Assembly (NCBI GenBank): GCA_964535195.1
Contig: CAZHSI010000020.1
Location: 1-23,009 of the forward strand
Length of the DNA stretch: 23,009 nt
Source: UBA9339 sp964535195
GTDB taxonomy: Bacteria; Pseudomonadota; Gammaproteobacteria; UBA9339
Reading direction: 5' to 3'
The notes under the pieces are model-generated. The model had not been told where the DNA came from. It worked only from the letters and a program-made list of their open reading frames with translations, and searched no databases. Of this stretch, positions 1 through 7,614 are shown piece after piece (within the stretch, counting starts at the first letter, position 1; each line of letters begins with the position of its first letter). A program made the position numbers and the translations under genes.

Positions 1-1586
1 ATTTCTCCATATATTTCTCTCAAGATATCTTGCAGTCTATCTGGCATTGGATTACCCAAAGGATCAAAATAGAAAATATTAATATCTCCATCAGCATCTG
101 GAAGAAAGGGAACATACAGACCGGCCCAATGGTTACCTTCTCCTGCTCCTATATTTATAGGAATCAATAATTGAGGAACATATGCTTCTCCTCTATCTAT
201 TGCATCTGTTATTGCAGCCCTTCTCTGCATTAGATTATGCCGAAAAACATCCCCATCTAACGCTTCTACGTTAATAGCATGCATGCGACCAAGGCCGAGA
301 TCTTGGGTATCAGGATGGTCTGTACTTGGTGCTTGTCCGAAATAGTAATCCATTAAAGCATTTATCTTTTCTCCTGAGTACCAATCTCCATCCGCATCAT
401 CAAGATAATCGCTAGAATCATCGTCTGTTATTGGTGAAGGCGGGGTCGTTGCATCAGATTCAACCCCTTCTTCAACCCTTTCAAATACATATTCTCTTCC
501 ATCTCGTACCTTTTTTTTGGTTGCGCCTTGAACATCAGGAACACCAATATTCACACTATGTCTATAACCAGGATATCTTTCCCACATATCTTCTTCAGTG
601 CTATTTCTTATTTCAGGATAACTACGATTTGTAACTCTATGTTTTTTGACTACTCTGTAATGAGGAGTGCTTGCAGAAAAAATTTCATAATAACCTTCAA
701 ACCCATGGGGTACCGTCAAATGTATGCGATCTCCAGGAATTTGTATTCTTGATGCGCTTTCAAAAAAAGCTTTTACTAACTGTCTAACACCAACCGCAGA
801 GCCCAGAGACATTGGGCAATTAAAATGAATTCGTTTAAAATGAAAGCCGCATATACCGTCCCCATATTGACTTTCATGAATAGGAAATATTTCGTGTAAC
901 TTTGTGGCATCAATACCTGTTGATATCATTCCGGCGTTTGTAGATGCACTACTATAGTGCCCATGGTCATTCCATAACCGCCAACCCTTATTCCATGTGC
1001 TAAACCAATCGGCAAAATCTTTGGTAGGTCTATCAGGTTCTTGGGTTATCTGTCCCTGGTATACCATGTTAAGTTCACTAAGATTAGCCATATTTTTGAA
1101 GAAGGTATGAGGATAACCTCGTGCTAAATTTTCTAATGGGTTTAGTTCTGTTGCAATAATATGTTTTGGTAAATCAGGATGGCTTTTTGCATGCTTTTTG
1201 ATTAGAGCCAATGTAAAACTAAAATCTGCTTCTCCTAAGATTAAACGATCCCTATATTTTCTAGCTTTATGTGTTCTCTTGCTTTCTTTTTTCCCTTTTT
1301 GATGTATCGCCGACGCTTTCATTTTACTGTCGGCATCCGCAGTAGCCTCTTCTTCAGCAACAAATGGCACAGCAGCGACGGGTGGTGTAGCGATAGCTGA
1401 TGCTGCAGCAGCAGCAGAAGATGACGTAGTAGCTGCTGCTGGAGCAATGATGTTTACAAAATGCATACTTTCGAGGGCCCCAGGCTTAATTCTAGATGCA
1501 TACAACGTGTCGGTAAAAAACATAAAAAATACTAACAAGGCAATTAGGATATCCCCTCTTTTAGAAAACCCATTGTTTTTAATCAT
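1..1586 (-). CDS. Putative secreted effector: BMT5-like (DUF2431) methyltransferase domain plus Ulp1/CE-clan protease domain, C terminus cut by window edge
   Basis: The frame is open for 528 codons from ATG at 1586 to the left edge, with a GAGGG ribosome site just upstream. Residues 11-28 form a hydrophobic signal-like segment ending LYA-S; residues 49-70 are Ala/Ser/Thr-rich and 88-112 very basic. Residues 114-300 match the layout of the BMT5-like Rossmann domain of eukaryotic 25S rRNA (uridine-N3) methyltransferases: LILGEADFSF (115-124, for the usual GEGDFSF), ATELNP (145-150), GIDATKL (224-230), RIHFNCP (252-258, for the usual FNFP), FF then LTVPHG (290-295). After an acidic linker, DWYSGEKIN (401-409), then NHWAGLYV (His486) and FYFDPLG (Asp508) look like the first part of an Ulp1/C48-type cysteine protease; the catalytic Cys would lie outside the window. 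The domain calls are from motif recognition, not a search. An effector acting on host RNA and SUMO/ubiquitin-type substrates is inference. Left end and total length are unknown. Confidence 0.72.
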   Translation of the reverse strand, partial: MIKNNGFSKRGDILIALLVFFMFFTDTLYASRIKPGALESMHFVNIIAPAAATTSSSAAAAASAIATPPVAAVPFVAEEEATADADSKMKASAIHQKGKKESKRTHKARKYRDRLILGEADFSFTLALIKKHAKSHPDLPKHIIATELNPLENLARGYPHTFFKNMANLSELNMVYQGQITQEPDRPTKDFADWFSTWNKGWRLWNDHGHYSSASTNAGMISTGIDATKLHEIFPIHESQYGDGICGFHFKRIHFNCPMSLGSAVGVRQLVKAFFESASRIQIPGDRIHLTVPHGFEGYYEIFSASTPHYRVVKKHRVTNRSYPEIRNSTEEDMWERYPGYRHSVNIGVPDVQGATKKKVRDGREYVFERVEEGVESDATTPPSPITDDDSSDYLDDADGDWYSGEKINALMDYYFGQAPSTDHPDTQDLGLGRMHAINVEALDGDVFRHNLMQRRAAITDAIDRGEAYVPQLLIPINIGAGEGNHWAGLYVPFLPDADGDINIFYFDPLGNPMPDRLQDILREIYGE

Positions 1587-1767
1587 ATGTTTCCCTCTAA
1601 TATTTTAATTAAGCGTTAAGCAAATAATACTCGAGTTACAATTAGCCATCAAACCATTTTACTGAATGTTGGGTGGTGCTAATGCATTCATTATTCAGAT
1701 TGCTGCTCCATCGTTTTTGAATGCTGCACTACCGCTTTTTAAACAAAATTACAATTATCAACTCAAT

Positions 1768-1923
1768 TTACCCAACAAACTTTGTTGCACAATATAACCT
1801 AATTAATGGTAAAGAAATTTTATTTGCCATCTGCTCGTAAAAATCTAGAAATTTAAGTTTCTCAAGCTCTTCTACAGTTATCTCAAGCTTTTTAGCTAGC
1901 TCCTCTGTAGTGTATGGTTTCAT
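1768..1923 (-). CDS. Possible 51-residue protein of unknown function
   Basis: A short minus-strand frame starts MKPYTTEELAKKLEITVEEL and ends LYCATKFVG before TAA. The first 25 residues are charged and helical, with a look like a small HTH or N-terminal domain remnant; the second half is more hydrophobic. There is no clear ribosome-binding site ahead of its ATG. It lies in the gap between the effector-like gene and the element's left repeat. The amino-acid composition looks protein-like rather than random, but I do not recognise the family. It may be a real small gene or the leftover N terminus of a longer one. Confidence 0.3.
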   Translation of the reverse strand: MKPYTTEELAKKLEITVEELEKLKFLDFYEQMANKISLPLIRLYCATKFVG

Positions 1924-2333
1924 TATTATTTTTGGTTCGTTAGGCAATGCGGATTTATAACCCTGCCATTATCCAATGCAATTTTTACCCTTTCCGCGGT
2001 TTAAAACCTATAAATAATTCTCTGCGCTGTTTCAAAATTTAAGTTGCCAGATGATTGTCCGGCGATTATGTCTGTCCTCAGACATAGTGACCTCTTATAC
2101 AAGTTGGTATGTTTAGCATCACTAGGGTATTTCGCGTACTTCAGTGGTGCGTCGGTTTAATATAAATTACAAAAATTAAATTGGGTTTTATTTGATTTGC
2201 TCTGGTTTGCTCCCTCCTTTTTGTTTATAAACGAACAGGATTAGCAAGATGCAAAAACTTTAATTTTGCTACCCCGATTGTTACCCTGAGAGTTTTTGAT
2301 GAAATGCTATTTAGACTAATAGCTTGATTTTAC
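1924..2333. other. Intergenic stretch left of the integrated element
   Basis: About 400 bases without a supported gene. The only clear structure is a perfect 7-base inverted repeat, ATGTCTG and CAGACAT with a 4-base loop, at 2068-2085. There is no run of T after it in either direction, so it is not a good terminator. The rest is AT-rich with many stops in all frames. Confidence 0.5.
2068..2085. repeat. Small perfect hairpin
   Basis: ATGTCTG TCCT CAGACAT forms a 7-base-pair stem with a 4-base loop. No role can be assigned; it could be a piece of an old insertion sequence end. Confidence 0.4.
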
Positions 2334-2379
2334 TGGAGCTGGCGATGGGATTCGAACCCACGACCTGCTTATTACAAAT
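2334..2379. repeat. Left attachment site (attL): duplicated 3' part of tRNA-Thr
   Basis: Bases 2334-2379 match 7615-7660 at 44 of 46 positions, including the CCA complement, acceptor strand, T-arm and part of the anticodon arm. Differences are at 2360 (A for G) and 2370 (T for G). The 5' half of the tRNA is absent here, so it is not a tRNA gene. The two mismatches suggest that the insertion is not recent. Confidence 0.88.
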
Positions 2380-2698
2380 TGTGAACTTGATTTTTAATTG
2401 CTTGATTTAATTGTGTTTATAACAGGAGGCGTCCACTACTTTTGTGCAGCGATGTGCAACAATGGCGCACCAATCCCCGCAAAATCTACACAATAATTAT
2501 TTTGTAAGATATAAGCTGATTTGTCTTATTTACTTTTTAGTTGGAGTAACAATATTTAAGGCAGGCATTTATCGTAGCCATTTTATTTATTGATTTTAAT
2601 TCAAAAAATAGCGATAGGTTTTATATAAAATACCTCAAAATAAAATATTTTTATCAATGTTAATGTTTCTTTAATGAATAATTGCTAATCTGTTAATT

Positions 2699-3820
2699 AT
2701 GAAGAAGAAAACTTACATAGATAAATATAACATGAAAATTTCTAGTTTTCTTGGGTTCGTTTTTATTTTCTTTTTTAATATTAATTGTATTGCCGAAAAT
2801 TTAAGCCAGGAAGTTTATCTTGCGGACGAACCGCTGCCACAAATTGCCGCTAAATTAAAAAAAGAAGGATTATCTCAGCAACAAATTACTGAGTATTTAA
2901 AAAATACTCTAATCAACGTAACTCCTGAACTTGCCAAAAAAAAGTTTAATATTAGATGGATTGATAATGTGTGGCCACGAGAGTATCTTATAAAACAAAT
3001 AGAGCATCTATTTAAAATTGGTAGACAAATAATGTTAGACTACCAGAAATTACATAATGATACTGTAGATTTTAACAATCCTGTCAATTATTTTGATGGC
3101 TTGAAGGATAGATACGAGCATATTAAATATTCGCCAAAAATTTATCCACCAGTGGTTATATCTTACATAAATGATCAAATAGGTTATGGCTTGTTCTCTC
3201 TAGAGGCTATTGAGCCGGGGGATATAATTGCTGAATATAGTGGCATAATTTATGAAAGGCAGGGAGGATTTTTAGCTGTTGAAGGCAGAGAACAATATGA
3301 AGTAATTAAAGATTCTGATGGCAAAGAATATCCTGTTTGTGGTTATTATGGTATTTGTACAAGGTTTGAAGGCACACATATAGAAGCCTGCAAGGCAGGT
3401 AATGCAGCTCGCTTTGCATCTAGCATCCCTTTAGAGGAAGATTTAATTAATTATACACAGAAACTAATTCAAAAAGAAAAAGCTTTGGGTCAATGCCAAT
3501 TAGATCAATGTCAAACTGTTATAGAAGATTTTTTATCTTTGAAGAGCAAGCTAGATACCAATATAGCAACAGCTAATGCTAGCATATTTTTTAGCATTTG
3601 TGACTGTGAAACAGATAAGTGTGGAATTTACCCTGATTTATGCGAAGAACCTCATACCCCAAGAACTTTTCTTGTTGCTATTAAAAAAATAAAACCGTTT
3701 GAACAAATTGGTTTTTCATATTATGACATAGAGGAAGGACTCTTGTTTGATAAAAATGGAGGTATTGTAACTTATGAGGATTATAAAAAAATGGCGCTTG
3801 ATTCTTTAAATAAAAATTAA
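2699..3820 (+). CDS. SET-domain protein with N-terminal signal sequence, putative lysine methyltransferase effector
   Basis: SET proteins transfer methyl groups from S-adenosylmethionine to lysine, typically on histones. A hydrophobic segment at residues 14-31 ends CIA-EN, like a signal peptide; an internal ATG (residue 12, base 2732) gives an even more typical signal and may be the true start, as neither has a clear ribosome site. The SET core begins near 152: GYGLFSLEAIEPGD (162-175) and AEYSG (178-182), then GNAARF (234-239), and the closing AIKKIKPFEQ (327-336) and FSYY (339-342, for the usual FDY). The expected NHSC-PN motif after GNAARF is not recognisable; instead about 80 residues intervene, with a predicted helical stretch (245-290) and a Cys cluster (C301, C303, C308, C315). 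The gene lies 320 bases inside the left end of the tRNA-Thr element, so it is cargo. Host chromatin or another host protein as target is inference from similar Legionella SET effectors. Confidence 0.8.
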   Translation: MKKKTYIDKYNMKISSFLGFVFIFFFNINCIAENLSQEVYLADEPLPQIAAKLKKEGLSQQQITEYLKNTLINVTPELAKKKFNIRWIDNVWPREYLIKQIEHLFKIGRQIMLDYQKLHNDTVDFNNPVNYFDGLKDRYEHIKYSPKIYPPVVISYINDQIGYGLFSLEAIEPGDIIAEYSGIIYERQGGFLAVEGREQYEVIKDSDGKEYPVCGYYGICTRFEGTHIEACKAGNAARFASSIPLEEDLINYTQKLIQKEKALGQCQLDQCQTVIEDFLSLKSKLDTNIATANASIFFSICDCETDKCGIYPDLCEEPHTPRTFLVAIKKIKPFEQIGFSYYDIEEGLLFDKNGGIVTYEDYKKMALDSLNKN

Positions 3821-4541
3821 CCGATTTGTTAGTATATTTTGGTAGCAAATTTTTCTGCTAAAATAATATTCTATAAACTCTTACGATATATTGATCTCAA
3901 CCAGAAAGTCTTATGGTAATTTTAAATTTTTAATTACTCGTCTTCCAGTCTAAATGTAAGTTAATACTATCTTAAGGTTAATTATCCTGTATTAGCTATT
4001 TGTCAGGTATTTATTTTAGCGAATTGAAACGATCTGAAACAAAAACTCGCGTGCCTAATTAGATACTCCTCAGGCACTAGCAAGTGCCTGTAGCAAATTC
4101 AGCAAAAAATTTAAAACTAGTCGCTTTTACTCTTAGAATCAACAGCATGAACTAAAAAGCACTCCAGTGCGTGGGGTGTACTAGGAATTGGGCATCAAAA
4201 CCAGTCAAAACCCAACAAAACTTACCTATTATTTTTCCCTGATCTTCAAAAATATTGTTCCTGCCTTTAAGTAGCTTTTGATCAAAAAATTTTGTCTAAA
4301 TTTTTTGGAGCAATTGATTGCTTACGAGATTACACAACAATGAACCTTCCTGAAATCACAATATACCTTCTGACATAGCCCGAAACCATCTGACACTCAT
4401 GCCAAAAAATATTTACGAATGTCCGATTTTTAAGACAGGAAAATAATTAACATTAAAAAACTTTTTTGTGGATGGGAAAATTTTTTGCCACAAAGACACC
4501 TAAAATGTCACATGTTAGCAATTATTTTAGAGACAACCATT
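3821..4541. other. 720-base non-coding spacer inside the element
   Basis: No frame here looks protein-like on either strand. A perfect hairpin lies at 4071-4090. The stretch between cargo and the ATPase gene could hold regulatory sites or an origin of the element, but I see no iterons or other repeat sets that would show this. AT content is high. Confidence 0.5.
4071..4090. repeat. Perfect hairpin in the element spacer
   Basis: CAGGCACT AGCA AGTGCCTG forms an 8-base-pair stem with a 4-base loop. No T run follows on the plus strand, so it is a weak terminator candidate for the SET gene; it could instead be a recombination or replication site of the element. Confidence 0.45.
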
Positions 4542-5499
4542 ATGAACAAAAATGAATCAAAAGAAGCGTCTAATACAGAACTAAAAGCAATAACAATTAC
4601 TGAGTTGTTGGGGTTTGAATTTAAACCACACAAATATATTTTAGAGCCTTGGTTAACAACTCAATCTTTAAATATGATTTTCGGTTACCGGGGCGTTGGC
4701 AAAACGCATATTTCTTTAGGAATTGCTTATACGGTTGCTTCGGGTGGAAATATTTTAAGGTGGCAATCACCGAAGCCTCGAGGCGTGCTTTTTATTGATG
4801 GAGAAATGCCTGGAGATTCATTAAAAAAACGTATGGCAGATATTATTACTAATTCTGAGCAAGGTAATCCGCCAAATTTAATATTTTTAACTCCTGATTT
4901 ACAAGAATTTGGTATGCCGGATTTAGCTACAGCTTCTGGGCAAAAGCTAGTCGAGAAATATATTACTGACGAAGTTGATTTAATAATAGTAGATAACCTT
5001 TCCTGCTTGGTTAGGAGTGGTAAGGAAAATGATGGTGAATCGTGGCTGCCAATTCAGGAATGGGCTTTAAAGTTAAGGGCAAAAGGTAAAAGTATTTTGT
5101 TTATTCATCATAGCAATAAAAACGGTGGGCAACGCGGTACCTCAAGAAAAGAAGATGTCCTCGATAATGTAATCTGTTTAAAGCATCCAATAAATTACAC
5201 CTCTGATCAGGGAGCCTTGTTTGAGGTTCATTTTGAGAAAGCCCGTCATCTTTATGGGGCCATTTGAGGCGCGATTGGCTAGCAATAGTGATGGCGATGG
5301 TGAAGGCAACCAGTATTGGCAAGTTAAGTTACTAGAACAATCGACATACGAAAAAGTAACAACTTTATTAAATGAGGGACTTAGTCAAAAGGAGATTGCT
5401 AACGAGTTAAATATCCATAAATCGACAGTTTGTAGACATGTCAAAAATGCTAAAACCCTCGGGGCATTAAAAGCAAACCCCTCTGGAGATCACTTATGA
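4542..5499 (+). pseudogene. RepA-like AAA ATPase with C-terminal HTH, split by a frame disruption
   Basis: The first part (4542-5267) is a RecA-fold ATPase of the RepA/AAA_25 type common in plasmids and integrated elements: Walker A GYRGVGKTH (residues 48-56), GVLFIDGEMPG (81-91), Walker B DLIIVDN (146-152), and HHSNKNGGQRGTS (189-201). It ends at TGA 5265-5267 right after HLYGAI. The next frame, open to 5499, continues the expected protein with PFEARLASNSDGDGE and then a resolvase/Fis-like HTH (LLNEGLSQKEIANELNIHKS). The switch occurs around a GGGG run (5256-5259); skipping one G joins HLYG to PFEARL. A base insertion is the simplest reading; a sequencing error or a +1 slip are alternatives. 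I use ATG 4542 rather than the upstream TTG at 4485, whose extra residues do not look conserved. The HTH part overlaps the next gene by ATGA, showing an operon. Confidence 0.75.
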
Positions 5500-6005
5500 A
5501 TCAGAATAATCAAAAGTTGCATGGTTGCATTGGCTTAGACGCGCAACCACGCAACTTTGATACTTCAAAAAGCAATTTGCCTAACAACCAAAATGCAACC
5601 ATCAGCTTAAAATACTTAACCAGACAATATTTAGAGAGAAACTGGTATCGCAACTCTAATACAACTAAAGATAAAAACGGATGCAACTTTATTGCTCAAA
5701 ATTTAGATAAAAGTTTCAATTCGAAATATGGCATTTCACTGCAATCTCTTAAGAAATTTCTTGGCGATGATTGGAATGATTATAAAAACAATCCAGAAGC
5801 ATTAGAACTTTGGGCAGATTTGTTGTTTAAAAATAGACTAGTAAAACAAGGAGTAGCACCAGGTAATTTTACTGCTATTACCCATTGTAATTCTTGTGGT
5901 GATGTTTATGTGCCACCAGCATTAGTTAATGATGGCAATGTATTAGGCTGCCCTTGGTGCTGGAATAGAGCAGAAGGATTACCAATCCCAAATATTTCTA
6001 CATAG
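5496..6005 (+). CDS. Element-encoded zinc-ribbon protein of unknown function
   Basis: The 169-residue protein starts with ATG overlapping the stop of the ATPase gene (ATGA), so it is translated from the same transcript. The first 55 residues are Asn-rich and probably disordered. The C terminus has two Cys pairs, CNSCGDVYVPP (131-141) and GCPWC (150-155), followed by NRAEGLPIP, which looks like a small zinc ribbon. Proteins with this tail sit beside RepA-like ATPases and integrases in many small integrated elements. Nucleic-acid binding in replication or excision is an inference from context; I know no assigned function. Confidence 0.65.
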   Translation: MNQNNQKLHGCIGLDAQPRNFDTSKSNLPNNQNATISLKYLTRQYLERNWYRNSNTTKDKNGCNFIAQNLDKSFNSKYGISLQSLKKFLGDDWNDYKNNPEALELWADLLFKNRLVKQGVAPGNFTAITHCNSCGDVYVPPALVNDGNVLGCPWCWNRAEGLPIPNIST

Positions 6006-6016
6006 ATAAATCTTTT

Positions 6017-6243
6017 ATGAATAAAAAAGAATACTTATTACCGCGTTTAATTAGATTGAGGGACATCCTACACTATCTTGGTGTGGATAGAAGGATTTTT
6101 AACAAAGAAGTCAGGCCATTTTTAACTGAAATACCAATAGGAGCTCAAGGAAAAGCGTTTGATAGGTTGGACTTGATCAATGGGTCGATTACTATAAGAC
6201 CTGTAGTGGGCGTCCCTCTAACTTTGAGAGGTTAAAATTATAG
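6017..6243 (+). pseudogene. AlpA-like HTH (excisionase-type) gene with one-base deletion
   Basis: The open frame from 6017 gives 72 residues with RLRDILHYLGVDRRIFNKEV (residues 12-31) and RPFLTEIPIGAQGKAFDRLD, which fit the small MerR/AlpA-like DNA-binding proteins encoded just ahead of integrases in this element type. After DRLDL (residue 53) the frame runs into ITIRPVV and stops at 6235. One frame over, starting with the G of that Leu codon (6175), the sequence reads DQWVDYYKTCSGRPSNFERL and stops at TAG 6241-6243, the tail I expect for the family. One G is therefore missing near 6175. The product would probably have acted in excision or integrase control; the HTH part itself may still be made. 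Confidence 0.7.
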
Positions 6244-7280
6244 GGCGCAAAAGAACGCCAGGTCTCTATAAGCGTGGGGGGTTCTGGCATATCGATAAAC
6301 AGGTTTTCGGGAAACGAATTTGCGAAAGTACTGAAACAGATTCGCTTGAAGAAGCGGAAAAGTATTTAGCAAAGCGGCTCGAAGAACTAAGACAAGTTGT
6401 TTTATATGGCGCTCGTCCTAAACGGATATTTAGGGAAGCTGCCACTAAGTTTTTGCAAGAAAACCAGCATAAGAGAAGTATCCAATCTGATGCTGAACAG
6501 CTTGAAATGCTGGATAAGTATATTGGCGATCTTCCTATAGAAGCGGTACATATAGGAGCGTTACAGCCTTTTATTGCGGATAAAAAGAAAGGTGGCAGAA
6601 AAAATAGAACTATTAACTTTGGTTTACAAATAGTTCGCCACATTTTGAATTTAGCTGCAAGCGAGTGGATAGATGATAACGGTTTAACGTGGTTAAATAG
6701 CCCACCGAAAATCAAGTTATTACCTATCAATGATGCTCGTAAGCCTTATCCCTTAAACTGGGAAGAGCAAGAAAGGTTGTTTAATATGTTGCCGGCTCAT
6801 CTTAAAAGGATGGCATTATTTGCCGTAAACACCGGATGTCGTGATCAGGAAATATGCTCTCTAAGATGGGAGTGGGAAGTAAAGATACCGGAATTAGATG
6901 TATCGGTATTTATTATTCCAGGTAAAGTTGTAAAAAATGGTGAAGATCGTTTAGTGGTGTTAAACAAAATTGCGCTATCGGTAATAGAAGAGGGAAGGGG
7001 TCAACATTCTGAGTTGGTTTTTACCTACAATGGTCGATCGCTTGCCAGAATGCTAAACAGCGCATGGAAAAGGGCTAGGAGAAGAGTTGGTCTTGCTGTA
7101 AGGGCACATGATCTAAAACATACTTTTGGCAGAAGGTTAAGAGCTACCGGAATAAGTTTTGAAGATCGACAGGATTTACTTGGACATAAGTCAGGACGTA
7201 TCACAACGCATTATTCTGCTGCGGAAATAGGTAATCTTATTGCAGCAACGAATAAGGTTTGTGAAGTAAAAAGATGCTAA
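6240..7280 (+). CDS. Tyrosine recombinase (integrase) next to tRNA-Thr; ATG start replaced by ATA
   Basis: The enzyme would insert and remove the element at the tRNA-Thr 3' end. Read from 6240 the protein is 346 residues: IGRKRTPGLYKRGGFWHID at the N terminus, a core-binding domain (about 70-165), then the catalytic domain with Arg in NTGCRDQE (201), VKNGED (Lys232), HDLKHTFG (His290; Lys where many integrases have Arg), LLGHK (His316) and the nucleophile Tyr in THYS (325). Relatives that I recall begin MGRKRTPGLYKRGG, so ATA 6240-6242 sits exactly where ATG is expected. An in-frame TGA at 6225-6227 blocks an upstream start; the next normal start is TTG 6453, which would remove the N-terminal domain. 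Either a rare AUA start is used or the gene is silent. All catalytic residues are kept. It ends about 330 bases from the tRNA. Confidence 0.8.
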   Translation: MGRKRTPGLYKRGGFWHIDKQVFGKRICESTETDSLEEAEKYLAKRLEELRQVVLYGARPKRIFREAATKFLQENQHKRSIQSDAEQLEMLDKYIGDLPIEAVHIGALQPFIADKKKGGRKNRTINFGLQIVRHILNLAASEWIDDNGLTWLNSPPKIKLLPINDARKPYPLNWEEQERLFNMLPAHLKRMALFAVNTGCRDQEICSLRWEWEVKIPELDVSVFIIPGKVVKNGEDRLVVLNKIALSVIEEGRGQHSELVFTYNGRSLARMLNSAWKRARRRVGLAVRAHDLKHTFGRRLRATGISFEDRQDLLGHKSGRITTHYSAAEIGNLIAATNKVCEVKRC

Positions 7281-7408
7281 TAGCTCAACTTTAACGTTAC
7301 TAAGATGTACGAATAATGCGGGATAAGCTACGTTAATTTTAATATAGCGTAGTAAGTTTGCGAGATTGGTTTCGAAGTGATATTGGTTTGTTGAACAAAT
7401 CATTTTAT

Positions 7409-7494
7409 GACGTCATCGCCCGACTCGATCGGGCGATCTCAATTAGGATTTTATTAGATTGCCAGGTCACCCGATCGAGTCGGGTGATGACGTA
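7409..7494. repeat. Palindromic intergenic repeat (two nested hairpins)
   Basis: Bases 7409-7436 and 7467-7494 form a long inverted repeat, 25 of 28 matching. Each arm is itself a palindrome: CGCCCGA and TCGGGCG in the left arm, CACCCGA and TCGGGTG in the right. The sequence type (GTCATCGCCCGACTCGATCG) is typical of dispersed palindromic units in intracellular proteobacteria. It lies between the integrase and tRNA-Thr and could end integrase transcription or be a non-autonomous mobile unit. Confidence 0.7.
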
Positions 7495-7614
7495 GCCGGG
7501 CAATGACAGAAATTATTTAACAAGGCCGGTGATATTTAGGAACCTAGCTCACGCAAAAATCACGCAAAGTGTTTTTGGCGAATCGGATGATTAAGAGGAA
7601 AGCCGCATCTGTAT

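Noticed and set aside
431..752. Plus-strand frames of 67 and 74 codons
   Set aside because: They are antisense to the long effector-like gene, whose motifs are recognisable, and show no family resemblance or ribosome site.
2334..2382. A second tRNA-Thr gene
   Set aside because: Only the 3' part is present; acceptor 5' strand and D-arm are missing. It is the attL duplicate.
4071..4090. Strong terminator after the SET gene
   Set aside because: The stem is perfect but no T run follows and it is 250 bases past the stop codon, so it is listed only as a hairpin.
4485..4541. TTG start extending the ATPase by 19 residues
   Set aside because: The added residues look random, there is no ribosome site, and the ATG at 4542 gives the normal N terminus.
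6266..6730. 154-codon minus-strand frame
   Set aside because: It lies opposite the integrase, whose conserved N-terminal domain reads through the same bases.
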